Shown piece after piece: positions 45,436 through 56,028 of a DNA stretch of 64,000 bases (its first letter is position 1; every line of letters starts with the position of its first letter). Made by a program: the position numbers and the translations under genes. Below the pieces are notes generated by a model, which was given only the letters and a program-made list of their open reading frames with translations, did no database searches and was not told where the DNA came from. The DNA lies in contig OY987298.1 in the NCBI GenBank assembly GCA_963920635.1, positions 149,146,257-149,210,256 on the forward strand, written 5' to 3'. This stretch comes from Pseudeuparius sepicola (Eukaryota > Arthropoda > Insecta > Coleoptera > Anthribidae).

Positions 45436-46603
45436 AACAATTAAGAACTTTAGTCTAAAGATTTCCGACAGACTTTCTTCATTTGGTTTATAAAAAGAAT
45501 TATATCTCTGGTTATAACATACTTCTATCAGGTTGACCTGTTCTGCCTAGAAAAAATTCAAGGTTTTAGTTTTTTTATAATTTAATTTTTTTAAACCTGA
45601 ACAAGAGTGACAAATTTTAACAACCTATACTTGTTTACAATATTAAATTATACAGTGTGATCCACTTCAAAGCATAAAATTTATATTTGTCATCTGATGT
45701 AGAATACACTAATAAGAGTTTAATACTGATAAATCAACTTTTGAGTAAAAAAAAACTTTAAATTCAAAAGTCAAAGCTATACATTTTCTAAAAAAGCAGT
45801 AGCTATTTTCTTGGGCAATACTGAATAAGTATTTCTTTTGTGAAATTTTTTATAATGAAAAATTGATTCTATTTCTTTGTAAAGGCGTTTTGTGTAATTT
45901 CCCTAAAATAAAAAATAATCTATATAACAGAGTAAAATTACATTTGAAATAACTCACCTGAAATATTATTGAACAAGTAGGAAATGAATGCCAAAACTAA
46001 AAGTTTGAGGATATTAATCCACGGGTAAATAACTTTGTAATTTAAATTTAATTTTGAGGTCATAGGTGTTTCATTGTGTTCTCGCGGTTTGAAAGCCAGA
46101 CATAACCTCAAAGGCATAAGTGACGGCAAATCTAACATCTTATTACACGACATTGCAAGTTACAGTGCGAAAAATAGTAAATTCGGCATTGTTAGGTTGG
46201 CCTTAGATTACCTGAATAATAGTGGAAATCTGACAACCTGGCCCACGGGCATTGTCGGCTTTTTCCGCAAAAGTCTTTCGATAACCTCGTATAGAGCCGT
46301 TCGAAAAATCAAAGGAGGTGGTAAATCTCTTAATTGAGTGTCGTACTTTCCTCCGGTGCCAAAAAGAACTTCAAAAATCCGATATCTAAGAGAATTTCCC
46401 GATTCACGATTAACCACTTTCGAGAAACGGGACGGCTGTAGAATCAATGAAACCAACGGAAAATCCCCTGAAACTATTCTTGGATAATGAGTGTTTTTTC
46501 TTACTTCTCGATTTCTCGGGGGCCCGGGAAGCATCAGAACGTTACCCGAAGACTCCGGGGAAGCTTTACAAATTAAGTTAAATTAAAGTTTTGGTTCGCG
46601 GTT
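45436..46603 (-). other. Segment present in one of two sister duplicons; holds the leader intron
   Basis: The flanking sequences on both sides continue directly into each other at about 49077 in the sister copy, which lacks this 1.17 kb. It contains the best 55-bp leader intron and a GC-richer stretch (46060-46560) with overlapping frames on both strands, which I do not recognise. It could include the gene's own 5' end and promoter. Confidence 0.55.
45903..45957 (-). other. Leader intron, 55 bp
   Basis: CAG|GTGAGTTATTTC begins it and GATTATTTTTTATTTTAG ends it on the minus strand. Downstream sequence opens for about 40 codons (GNYTKRLYKEIESIFHYKKF). The upstream exon ends in a hydrophobic-looking frame (INILKLLVLAFISYLFNN). 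Coding status is unproven. Confidence 0.5.
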
Positions 46604-47788
46604 AAGATAAAGAAGTAGAATAAACCAAGTAAAAAAAACACTACGATATTCTTCTATAATAACAATAACACAATCATACTTATATCATATTTAACTAATA
46701 CCACTTTGACAATCAAAGAAATACACATAATTTCACGTTATGTGAATCTCAAAACACCAAGAAACAGTGTAAAACTTTAAATCCACTTATAAATTATTTT
46801 AATAATAATGCAGTGATTTAACCTATTTTCGTTGACTGATGTACTTTATCATAAGTAGAAATTTAAAATTAGAATTTCTATAATCACGGATTCCTAATCT
46901 TAGAGAAGGAAATAATTAAGACATTAAGACATAGACATGCCTTATAATTTGTTACTTGTATTAGCTACTGCTTTCATGAAAAATAATAATTAAGGATTCC
47001 AAAGGTAGGATACAGGTAATATTTCAAGAAATTCTATTAAGTATAACAATAATTATTATTACTACAAAGCTGTAGGTACCTACATTAGGTACCTTACAGT
47101 GCATTAATCTTTATAGAATATAAAATAACAGAATATCTAGCATATTACTATCCTATATCATAATAAAATTTTAAATTGTAAGGACTGAAATATAATTCTA
47201 CACATACTTACTACATGAGAGAAACAAGATAGTTAAAAGTTAACATTTCATACATAATGTTCAAACAATTTTAAAGTCTACCACGTTAATTTTAAAGGTC
47301 ACAAACATGTATTACCGAGAAAAGTTGTTTAGAATTAAGAGATTTACTAGGATCTCAATTTTTAAATTAAAATCGACTTTGATTTTCTCATAATTTTTGT
47401 GGATAATTCCTGTGCAAGAGACATAAATTGGGCAGAAAAGGCCGCAGAGAGGCTATCCAATAAAAAAAAAACACATACCTACCTTCCCATGTTAGGTAAT
47501 AACGGCATAAACTATTAACAAATCAAACAACTGAGAAAAAATCAAGTGTCACTTTTAATTCTAAACAAACTTTTCTCAGTAACTTTAAAAAGTGTATTTT
47601 ACTCTTTATCATTTAATTTGTTTATTTATCTGAATGCTTATAACACCGTAGACTCAGCAGTGACAACAGCGAAAGGAGAAAGCAGTAAAATGCTGTCAGT
47701 TGATACCAAGACAGAATAGAGCAGCAAAAAGACACAACTAATATTTTTATCAAACGATGAGTTCATATTTTTCTAATTGCTATCTATT
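46604..47788 (-). repeat. Duplicated intergenic and 3' flank block, copy 1
   Basis: Parallel to 49078-50109 over about 1 kb (AAGAAGTAGAATAAACCAA, CACCAAGAAACAGTGTAAAA, CCTTACAGTGCATTAATCTT and the 3' flank words). It joins the tail of the 48-kb gene. Confidence 0.8.
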
Positions 47789-47993
47789 TTATACAGATAC
47801 GTCGCAATACTCGTTCAGAATTAAACGTTCTTCCTTGGTATTAATGGATTGCGAGTCAGACACAGCTTCGCATTTTCTGGTTTTGGATATTGTTTCTAGA
47901 TGCAACGATAATTCATGTTTTTCCATCATATCATTTAAACTCGAGGTATTATCATGCTCCTTAATCTGATGCGTTCTCAGGTATGTTTTTCCC
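47789..47993 (-). pseudogene. Out-of-frame C-terminal tail of the seventh gene
   Basis: Directly after the frameshift the text reads CSYTTKGKTYLRTHQIKEHD, then SLNDMMEKHELSLHLETISK and SINTKEERLILNEYCDVSV, with a stop at 47789. It is the complete family tail in a frame shifted by one base from the main exon. If the shift were a sequencing error the gene would be intact. Confidence 0.85.
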
Positions 47994-48849
47994 TTAGTCG
48001 TATAAGAACATTTGTTGCAAAAAAAATATATCTTGCTTCTGATGTACTCTTTCTATGTGCCGTCTAATTTTAGCGTTATCTAAAGTACGGTAGCCACAGT
48101 GCAGACATTTGAGAGGCTCTACATCTTTTATATCATGTTTCTTGTAGAGGTGTTCTGTGAGTGCTAGTGAGTAACTGCAAGAGTACTCGCAGATTTTGCA
48201 ACTAAATCTTGGTTTGAAGGCATGAACTCTCATTTCATGTTGTTTGACATTTTTCTTGTAGAATGATTTGTAGTCACAACTAGTGCACTGGTATGGCATA
48301 CATGAGGGATCACTATGAACCTCGAATTGATGCTTTTGCAAGGCTGCCTTACTATTCGCTTTGAAAGAACACTTTCGGCAAGTGCAGATTTTTTTGTGCA
48401 TCAAGTTAATATGTGATTTCAAATAATCTTTATGAAATGTGTGAAATTCGCAATGCGGACATTCGAAAGCCTCCCCATCTTTGACATTATGTTTCTTATA
48501 GAGGTGTGCTGTGAGTGTTGGTTGGGATTTGCAAGAGTACTCGCAGAATTGGCAACTGAAGTTTTCGTCATGTTTCAATCTAATGTGCTTTTTAAGGTTT
48601 CCACTAAAAAATGTATGATATGGACATTGTTGGCATTTCAGCGGCTGCTCGTCTTTGATATCATGTTTCTTATAGAGGTGCGATTTGTATGACTGTGTGC
48701 GTTTGCACGAGTACTGACAAAATTCACAACTAATCTGTCTTCTGGGAGCACGCACTTTCTTTTTGTGTTGTTTGGCTTGCTTCTTGCTTGAACTTTCATC
48801 GCTGATAGGACCTGCAGATTCAGCATCCTGATTTCCATTATCAAGGTCA
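47994..48849 (-). CDS. C2H2 zinc-finger protein, 8 fingers, one-base frameshift before the tail
   Basis: The exon opens after TTTTGCAG (48850-48853) in family phase: leader SDLDNGNQDAESAGPISDES, basic KQAKQHKKKVRAPRRQ, then eight complete fingers, including the CEFCQYSCK first type shared with the 44.5-kb sister. At 48017-48025 (an A run on the plus strand) it has one base more than the ICNKCSY version, giving FFLQQMFLYD and a stop. No upstream leader exon is left in its duplicon, so promoter and splicing partner are uncertain. Confidence 0.8.
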
Positions 48850-48899
48850 CTGCAAAAGAAGACACTATTGTTAAATAAGAATATTTTCATGTAAATAAG

Positions 48900-49077
48900 G
48901 ACTGTAAAAAAACACAAAAACAAGAGTTCATATTAATAGAGAAAACATACGTTATGAGGCTTTTTGATTAAAAAATATAAAATTCAAAGATGTGTACTTA
49001 TTTTATTGCATTTGTATCATATTATATTTATTAAGTTTATTATTATATTCAATTCTGTTTTGCATAAGTCCAATAAT
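48900..49077 (-). repeat. 5' intron block, sister of 45245-45435
   Basis: Shares TTATGAGGCTTTTTGA and TTTTATTGCATTTGTATCAT with the other copy and then jumps to the next duplicated block. Confidence 0.65.
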
Positions 49078-50109
49078 TAACAAAGAAGTAGAATAAACCA
49101 ATTTAAAAAAAAACAGTAAGATATTCTTCTATAATAATACAATCATATTTATATCTTATTTAACTAATACCACTTTGACAATCAAGGAAATACACGTAAT
49201 TTCACATTACGTGAATCTCAAAACACCAAGAAACAGTGTAAAACTTTAAATCCACTTGTAAATTATTATAATAATAATGCAGCGATTTAACCTATTTTCG
49301 TTGACTGACGTACTTCTTCATAAGTGGAAATTTAAAATTAGACTTTCTATAATCACGGATTCCTAAACTTAGAGAAAGCAATAATTAAGACATTAAGACA
49401 TAGACATGCCTTATAATTTGTTACTTGTATTGGGTACTGCTTTCATGAAAAATAATAATTAAGGATTCCAAAGGTAAGGTACAGTAATATTTCAAGAAAT
49501 TCAATTAAGTGTAATAATAATCATTATTACTACAAAACTTTAGGTACCTACATTACCTTACAGTGCATATTAATCTTTATAGAATATAAAATAACACAAT
49601 ATCTATCAAATTAATATCCTATATCATAATAAAATTTTAAATTGTAAGAATTGAAATATAAATCTACACATACTCACTACATGAGAGAAACAAGATAGTT
49701 AAAAGTTAACATTTCATACATAATGATCAAACAATTTTAAGGTCTACTACGCTAATTTTAAAGGTTACGAACATGTATTACCAAGAAAAGTTGTTTAGAA
49801 TTAAGAGATTTACTAGGATCTCAATTTTTAAAATTTAAACCGACTTTGATTTTCCCATAATTTTTGTGGATAATTCCTGTGCAAGACACATAGAGGCTAT
49901 CCAATAAAAAAAATACACACCTACCTTCTGATATTACGGTAATATCGGCATAAACTGTTAAAAAAATCAAACAACTGAAAACAAATCAAGTGTCACTTTT
50001 AATTCCAAACAAACTTTTCTCAGTGAACTAGAGAGACTAGAGCAGCAAAAAGGCACAACTAATATTTTTATCAAACGTTGAGCTCATATTTTTCTAATCG
50101 CCATCTCCT
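49078..50109 (-). repeat. Duplicated intergenic and 3' flank block, copy 2
   Basis: Partner of 46604-47788; slightly shorter in the 3' flank (about 50037-50060 lacks the AATGCTTATAACACC part). Confidence 0.8.
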
Positions 50110-51955
50110 TTATTCGGATACGTCGCAATACTCATTCAGAATTAAATGTTCTTCCTTGATATCAATGGATTGCGTTTCAGACACAGCTTCATATTTTGTC
50201 GTCTTAGAGGTGGCTTCTACATGCAACGATAATTCACGTTTTTCCATGATATTATTTAAACTCGAGGTATTATCATGCTCCTTAATATGATGCTTTCTCA
50301 GGTATGCTTTTTTATTAGTCGTATAAGAACACTTGTTGCAAGTAAAAATATCTTGCTTCCGATGTAGTTTTTCTAAGTGCGTTCTAATATGAGCCTTATC
50401 GAAAGTGTAGTATGGACAGTGAGGACATTTGAGAGGGGTTCTGCATCTTTTATATTATGTTCCTTATTATGTTGTCCGAGTGTTTGTTGGTACCTACAAG
50501 AGTACTCGCAGATTTTGCAACTTAACTTGGGTATGGGGGAATGAGCCCTTTTTTCATGTAGTTTGACATACTGCTTGAAAAATGAGCTGTAGTCACACTT
50601 AGGGCACTGGTGTGGTTTCCATAGAGAGTTATTATGAGCTTCGGCTTGGTGCTTTAGCAAGGCCTGTTCAGTGTTTAAGAGTGGGATAATGTACCAAAAG
50701 TCGGCCAGGAACGTTGTGAAGGCTCAAATTTTGTTCTCCATTTTGGTGCAAACTAGGGTTATATCGAGGTAAACACGATGTCGGGTCCCAACGTTTGGTC
50801 GGAATTTGAAACGTTGCAACGTAATAGTGCTAGTTGGGCAGTGGGGACATTGTAAGGGTTCCACATCTCGAACTCTCTCTGAAATCCCGACGTCGCGTCG
50901 TGAAAAAGTAGGATTTGTAACAAAAATTTGCACCAAAAGTCGTTGCGCCCGCGTCGTGGCGACCAAAACTTCATAGGTACCCCTTTTTGGTGCATAAATA
51001 GGTCATATTGAGAGTGGGATAATGTACCAAAAGTCGGCCGGCAACGTTGTGACGGCTCAAATTTTGTTCTCCATTTTGGTGCAAACTAGGGTTATATCGA
51101 GGTAAACACGACGTCGGGTCCCAACGTTTGGTCGGAATTTGAAACGTTGCAACGTAATAGTGCTAGTTGGGCAGGGGGGACATTGTAAGGGTTCCACATC
51201 TCGAACTCTCTCTGAAATCCCGACGTCGCGTCGTGAAAAAGTAGGATTTGTAACAAAAATTTGCACCAAAAGTCGTTGCGCCCGCGTCGTGGCGACCAAA
51301 ACTTCATAGGTACCCCTTTTTGGTGCATAAATAGGTCATATTGAGAGTGGGATAATGTACCAAAAGTCGGCCGGCAACGTTGTGACGGCTCAAATTTTGT
51401 TCTCCATTTTGGTGCAAACTAGGGTTATATCGAGGTAAACACGATGTCGGGTCCCAACGTTTGGTCGGAATTTGAAACGTTGCAACGTAATAGTGCTAGT
51501 TGGGCAGTGGGGACATTGTAAGGGTTCCACATCTCGAACTCTCTCTGAAATCCCGACGTCGCATCGTGAAAAAGTAGGATTTGTAACAAAAATTTGCACC
51601 AAAAGTCGTTGCGCCCGCGTCGTGGCGACCAAAACTTCATAGGTACCCCTTTTTGGTGCATAAATAGGTCATATTGAGAGTGGGATAATGTACCAAAAGT
51701 CGGCCGGCAACGTTGTGACGGCTCAAATTTTGTTCTCCATTTTGGTGCAAACTAGGGTTATATCGAGGTAAACACGACGTCGGGTCCCAACGTTTGGTCG
51801 GAATTTGAAACGTTGCAACGTAATAGTGCTAGTTAGGCAGTGGGGACATTGTAAGGGTTCCACATCTCTGACATCATGTTTCTTGTATAGGTGTGCACTG
51901 AAAGATGGTTTGGTCTTTGAAGAATACTCGCAGAATTGGCAACAAAATTATTAAA
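50110..51955 (-). pseudogene. Zinc-finger gene interrupted by a satellite
   Basis: On the minus strand it starts at 51955 with CCQFCEYSSKTKPSFSAHLY and DVEPLQCPHC, then runs into the 333-bp array. It resumes at 50678 with NTEQALLKHQAEAHNNS, HQCPKCDYSSFFKQYVKLH and LSCKICEYSCRYQQTLGQH. A two-base insertion near 50437 (CCCCTCTC) shifts the frame. In the new frame two more fingers and a complete tail follow (LILNEYCDVSE, stop 50110, embedded in GAATAAAGG). About 40 residues of finger sequence are missing where the satellite sits. The upstream part of the exon, its leader and acceptor are absent. Finger wording is nearest to 59271-60003. Confidence 0.85.
50679..51868. repeat. 333-bp satellite, 3.6 copies, inside a zinc-finger gene
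   Basis: Units start at 50679, 51012, 51345 and 51678 with GAGTGGGATAATGTACCAAA; the period is exactly 333 bp. Differences are few (cagtgggga or caggggggg near the finger piece, gatgtcggg or gacgtcggg). Sequence is CpG-rich against an AT-rich background (CGACGTCGCG, GCGCCCGCGTCGTGGCG). Each unit includes about 32 bp of zinc-finger code (50838-50869, encoding DVEPLQCPHC on the minus strand). Confidence 0.95.
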
Positions 51956-52480
51956 TTATGTTTCCGAGGCACTCTATGCAAAATCGTCAATCATTATGGG
52001 GCTTACATTTCCAAGCCACTCTATGCAAAAACGATTAATTTGATATTACGGCAAGAAAAACAAAGTAAAGCATAATGTGTGACACATCATTTTAACCAGA
52101 AAAAAAAACCTCTTTTCAAAAATGCAAAAAACTAATATGGTGAGCATAAGAAAAATAAAAGTTGATCGTCATATCTTTGTCCAGGGAGGCGAGAAAAAAA
52201 ATGATAGGCCATATTTCGATTCCTTGTAAAAAAGTGTCATAATAATGTTTAACTTAGAAATGTCCAGTGCCATTCGTTTTCGTTTAAAAAAATAAAAACG
52301 AAAACGGCAATTTTCAGTTTTTTCGCATTATTTTCAAAACGAAAAGGGCCGGCCAAATTTTCTTTTCACCGTGTTACTCAGCATCAAATTCCGTAGCTTT
52401 GCCCCAATTTAACCGACCTCATATCTCTTTAAGATAACCAAGATCCCCATGCATAGACTCGAAATATGGTCACCCTGTAT
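51956..52480. other. Gene-free interval with a short direct repeat
   Basis: CACTCTATGCAAAA occurs at 51970 and 52017 within a two-copy direct repeat of about 45 bp. CACCCTGTATATTGG at 52471 is a transposon end. Confidence 0.5.
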
Positions 52481-52998
52481 ATTGGCGATTTAATCTAATC
52501 CATCTAGCTTTGTTGTTTCTGATTTTAAGAAAAAAGTGTAAATACAATGTCCTATTTTCCGTGACAGCTGCCATTTTTTAGTTATTTCCATTATTTTTCC
52601 GAATAACCATATTGAGTATTGTATCGTTGGAAAGCTCTAAAAATGCCTAATTTTTGAGACCATGGCCAACTATGGTTTTCATTTAAAAACACAAGTTTGT
52701 GTCATATCTCAAAAATGGGAGCTGTCACGGAAAGTACGACAAGATAACCGCATTGGGGACACAATTACCTCCAACTTATGTATTTACACTTTTTATCTAA
52801 AATCTAAAACAACAAAGCTAGACGGATTAGAATAAATCGCCAAAATTTCGTTTTTTCAAAATATCTAGTAAGCCATGCCTTTTTTGAAAAATCCACAAGA
52901 CGTGTTAAATTGTGCCCACAAAACTGAAATTCTTTCCCCATTTTCACCTTCCTTCAATCTCTGCTAGTTTCCGAGATGATCATTACAAAAACTCACCC
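52481..52998. mobile_element. Fold-back MITE, large copy
   Basis: Arms near 52482-52590 and 52715-52848 are inverses (GGCGATTTAATCTAATCCAT against GGATTAGAATAAATCGCC; TTCCGTGACAGCTGCC against GGAGCTGTCACGGAA). The right part continues into text shared with the arms of 39170-40632 (AATATCTAGTAAGCCATG, CTGCTAGTTTCCGAGAT). It ends in ACTCACCCTGTATA. Confidence 0.75.
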
Positions 52999-53399
52999 TG
53001 TATATTATCCATTTCGAATTTCATATTTGCATATAATTATTAATTTCAAACAACTTTTCGATATAACTTTTTTCTTATCTTCAAACATTAAGGTAATTGA
53101 GGAAATTTCAAAAAAGGATATTCTAACACATAAAAAGTTTTTTTTATATGTTTTTAACTTTATGGGGCAGACTGCAGATTGTTACAACCATAGATAGCCG
53201 CACGACTTTATTACAAAGACCGTGCGGTCTTAAGAACAAGCAGTAAGGATGGTGCGGCCAGAAAAAACCTTATAAGTAGAGTTTGAGATTGAGTGTTCTC
53301 CTCTATTCATGATTTAACCTATACCCCTACACATGATATATCAAAAAGAAGATATAATATTGATTTATGAAGTTAGTGTTTTATTTATTGTTCCATATA
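52999..53399. other. AT-rich interval with one short hairpin
   Basis: GCCGCACGACTTTATTACAA and GACCGTGCGGTC near 53195-53230 can pair at GACCGCACGG-like stems. No gene. Confidence 0.4.
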
Positions 53400-54501
53400 C
53401 AGGGTGTTCCTTAATGACATGCTAATACTTAAGGGGGTTATTCTTGGGCCCATTTTAAGAAAAAAACTTCATATGAATGTATGTCGTAAACGTCCTAACT
53501 TTTGAACGTCCTAACTTTTGAGATACAGGGTTGAAGTTCATTTTTTTAAATTAAATTTTGGCTACATCTCCCAAAATAATCAAGCTGCTGAACTGAAATT
53601 TGGCACTGCTATGTTTTTGGGGATGGAGAATAAGCTGAAAATGTAAATTTCACCGTATCTCACAGAGGGCGCCACTTGCGCTGTTTTTTGATCACGCTTT
53701 TACGCGTACCTTTTTTGAGGTTATCTTTTTGGTCCTGCAGGTCCATCATTTTAGTGCATCTTTTCATTCTGCAAGAAAAATGTACTGTTGTTTCATAACG
53801 ATTAAATCAACCGTTTACGTTGAAATTACCAAAATTTTCACCTACTGCTTTCAAATGTTACAGATCAACTATACATTCAAAATGATGAAAAAAATGCCAA
53901 ATGGGCATTGGTCAAAACACCATTTGTTTTCTTGAAATAGAGTGTCCAAATTTTGTCAAATTCAATCCTTTCCATTTTGAAAGCGAATAATTTTTGGTAC
54001 ATTGTTCATAGGGATTTTTTTCTCAGTTTAAATGGTACAGTTGATCTGTAACACTTGAAGGTGGTAGGTGAAAATTTTATGTTTCGAATATTGAAGTCAA
54101 CAGGTGTTTTGGAGAACGTTTTGGCAATTTAAACGCAAACGGTTGATTTAATCGTTATGAAACAAGAGTACATTTTTCTTGCAGAATGAAAAGATGCACT
54201 AAAATGATGGACCTGCAGGACCAAAAAGATAACCTCAAAAAAGATACGCGTAAAAGCGTGATCAAAAAACAGCGCAAGTGGCGGCCTCTGTGAGATACGG
54301 TGAAATTTACATTTTCAGCTTATTCTCCATCCCCATTATTTTGGGAGATGTAGCCAAAATTCAATTTAAAAAAATGAACTTTAACGCCCTGTATCTCAAA
54401 AGTTAGGACGTTTACGACATACGTTCATATGAAATTTTTTTCTTAGAATGGGCCCAAGAACAACCCCCTTAAGTATTAGCATGTCATTAAGGAACACCCT
54501 G
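53400..54501. mobile_element. Fold-back element, 1102 bp, TA target duplication
   Basis: Ends CAGGGTGTTCCTTAATGACA and the exact inverse lie between TA. The arms of roughly 500 bp match through CCCTTAAGTATTAGCATG, GCGCAAGTGGCG and GATGGACCTGCAGGACC. The left arm has an extra tandem copy of CGTCCTAACTTTTGA. No transposase gene: non-autonomous. Confidence 0.9.
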
Positions 54502-54823
54502 TATAGTTCTACTGTGCAAGTACACATTTCTTATATAAAAAAGTAAAATATTAAAAAAGAAGGGACGAAAGTGTGGGAATTTGAATAGGTTTATAAGTTA
54601 TTGTTTTATTTGTTGCTTGAATTTTAGTTTCAGTATGAAAAAATAGAAAATAGATAAGGAAGACAGTAATATTGAAATTCTTTATTAAAACATGCACCTA
54701 TGGATATGATACCTATATAATCATGTAGAGAATTTATAAGCATACACAATGGGTATATTATATTATATCATGCATTATACCTATATACCTAATAAATAAA
54801 TTAAAACAACTACCAGCACCTAC

Positions 54824-55105
54824 CTATTTAAAATTTAAATTTAAAATAGCGTCTTCTTTCAAGGGACGGTGTTTTGCTGGTTTATATCCTAGTAATTCAT
54901 GTTTCAAATTGCGCTCATAGTCAGTTTCAATAAAATGCTTATATCTAAAACTGTTCTTGCGTTTACACAAATGTTTCCAAACTCCTTGCATTTCCTCGTC
55001 TTTCAGAAAGCTAAAAAACTTGTTACCGGGTACAAGACCCTTGCAAGCATTGTCCACAGAACAGGAGAGTCGGGTAACTGTGCCCACATAAGCCAAAATT
55101 GCCAT
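54824..55105 (-). pseudogene. Degenerate THAP-domain ORF
   Basis: Ninety-three codons from an ATG. FFSFLKDEEMQGVWKHLCKR and YKHFIETDYERNLKHELLGY, then RPLKEDAILNLNF, follow the THAP order (FxFPKD, conserved W, C-x2-H-F, LLG, LKxDAVP). The zinc ligands are gone: A-x4-T where C-x4-C is expected and YKHF for C-x2-HF. FPKD is FLKD and AVP is AIL. The frame is open, so it could be a recent exon copy or a domain that lost metal binding. It does not resemble the 28-kb THAP closely. Confidence 0.5.
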
Positions 55106-55269
55106 ATCTCTTGAAATAAAAATAATGTGAAATTTACATTTCTCACAAATATACTTTAATGTCTTAGTTACAACACTGAACAGTTAAAAAAAAGAGCTAA
55201 GTATTTCTAATACTAGGGAGCAAATGGCACCCTCCTACATAGGTATATCTTTTTTCTACGCCATATAAT

Positions 55270-55690
55270 AATGGCCGCGGTGGCGTCGCTCGTACCGGCG
55301 CTGACTTTTTAGACTGCATGTTTTTCCGCCTTCGATCGACCTCGGTTCAAGGCAGTCACATGCATATGTCTTTAAAGAAAAACATCGCTATGGTCAAGAG
55401 CGCTGGACAAATGTGGGTTCACGGTATTGCTCCTAAATAACTTTACCCGTGTGATTCACTAATTGTCCTACACTCACTGGGATTACTACGGTTTTCTAGG
55501 GTTTTCCGTAGTACTTGAGCGAATGCTATCCTAGTTCTATCGGGAAAAAAGTCGGCCCTAGCCGCAAACGGCAACGAAGACAAAATAATAGTAATTGCCC
55601 TCCTCCCCCGCACAAGCATGTACTTGCTTCTTGGGTACTCCTAGTTTGGAGTATTGTGAGGGTGAGAATTATTATTATTATTATATTCTA
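55270..55690 (+). mobile_element. tRNA-type SINE candidate
   Basis: GGTGGCGTCGCTCG (55281) and GGTTCAAGGC (55344) stand about 60 bp apart, as box A and box B of a tRNA-derived promoter do, both imperfect. The 3' end is ATTATTATTATTAT. The 3' third recurs in reverse at 1800-1920. GC-richer than its surroundings. Confidence 0.5.
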
Positions 55691-55699
55691 CGAAATTTT

Positions 55700-56028
55700 A
55701 TTTTGTGGCTATTGCAGATAATTGCCCAATTAACCGACTATATAATTTTTTCAAAAAGCTGATCAAGCCATTTTATTTTCACAACTAATTACATTAAGCT
55801 AAAAACAACTTATCGAGCAATGGTTGGTTATTTCTCTGAGGCCATGGGAAGTAATTTCGAATGGTGTTCGCAATTATTCCCATTGAAGGACTGAATATCA
55901 TCCCAAACATAATTTCTAGTTGTAGTTTCTAAAATAGCGCTGTTTCCACCACGATAATTTCCTTACTGTTGTCACACAAATCACTTTAGTTATTTTCTAA
56001 TTCATAATCCAGTTTTCTAATATCTCCT
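55700..56028 (-). other. 3' flank of the ninth gene, nothing further recognised
   Basis: Unlike other family 3' flanks, this one shows none of the shared words. Confidence 0.4.

Noticed and set aside
46074..46534. Opposite overlapping frames of 87 and 108 codons
   Set aside because: GC-richer sequence gives open frames on both strands; neither has a recognisable domain, so only the segment is recorded.
50724..51661. Overlapping 78-80 codon frames in the 333-bp units
   Set aside because: Each is closed within a unit; only the DVEPLQCPHC piece is gene-derived.
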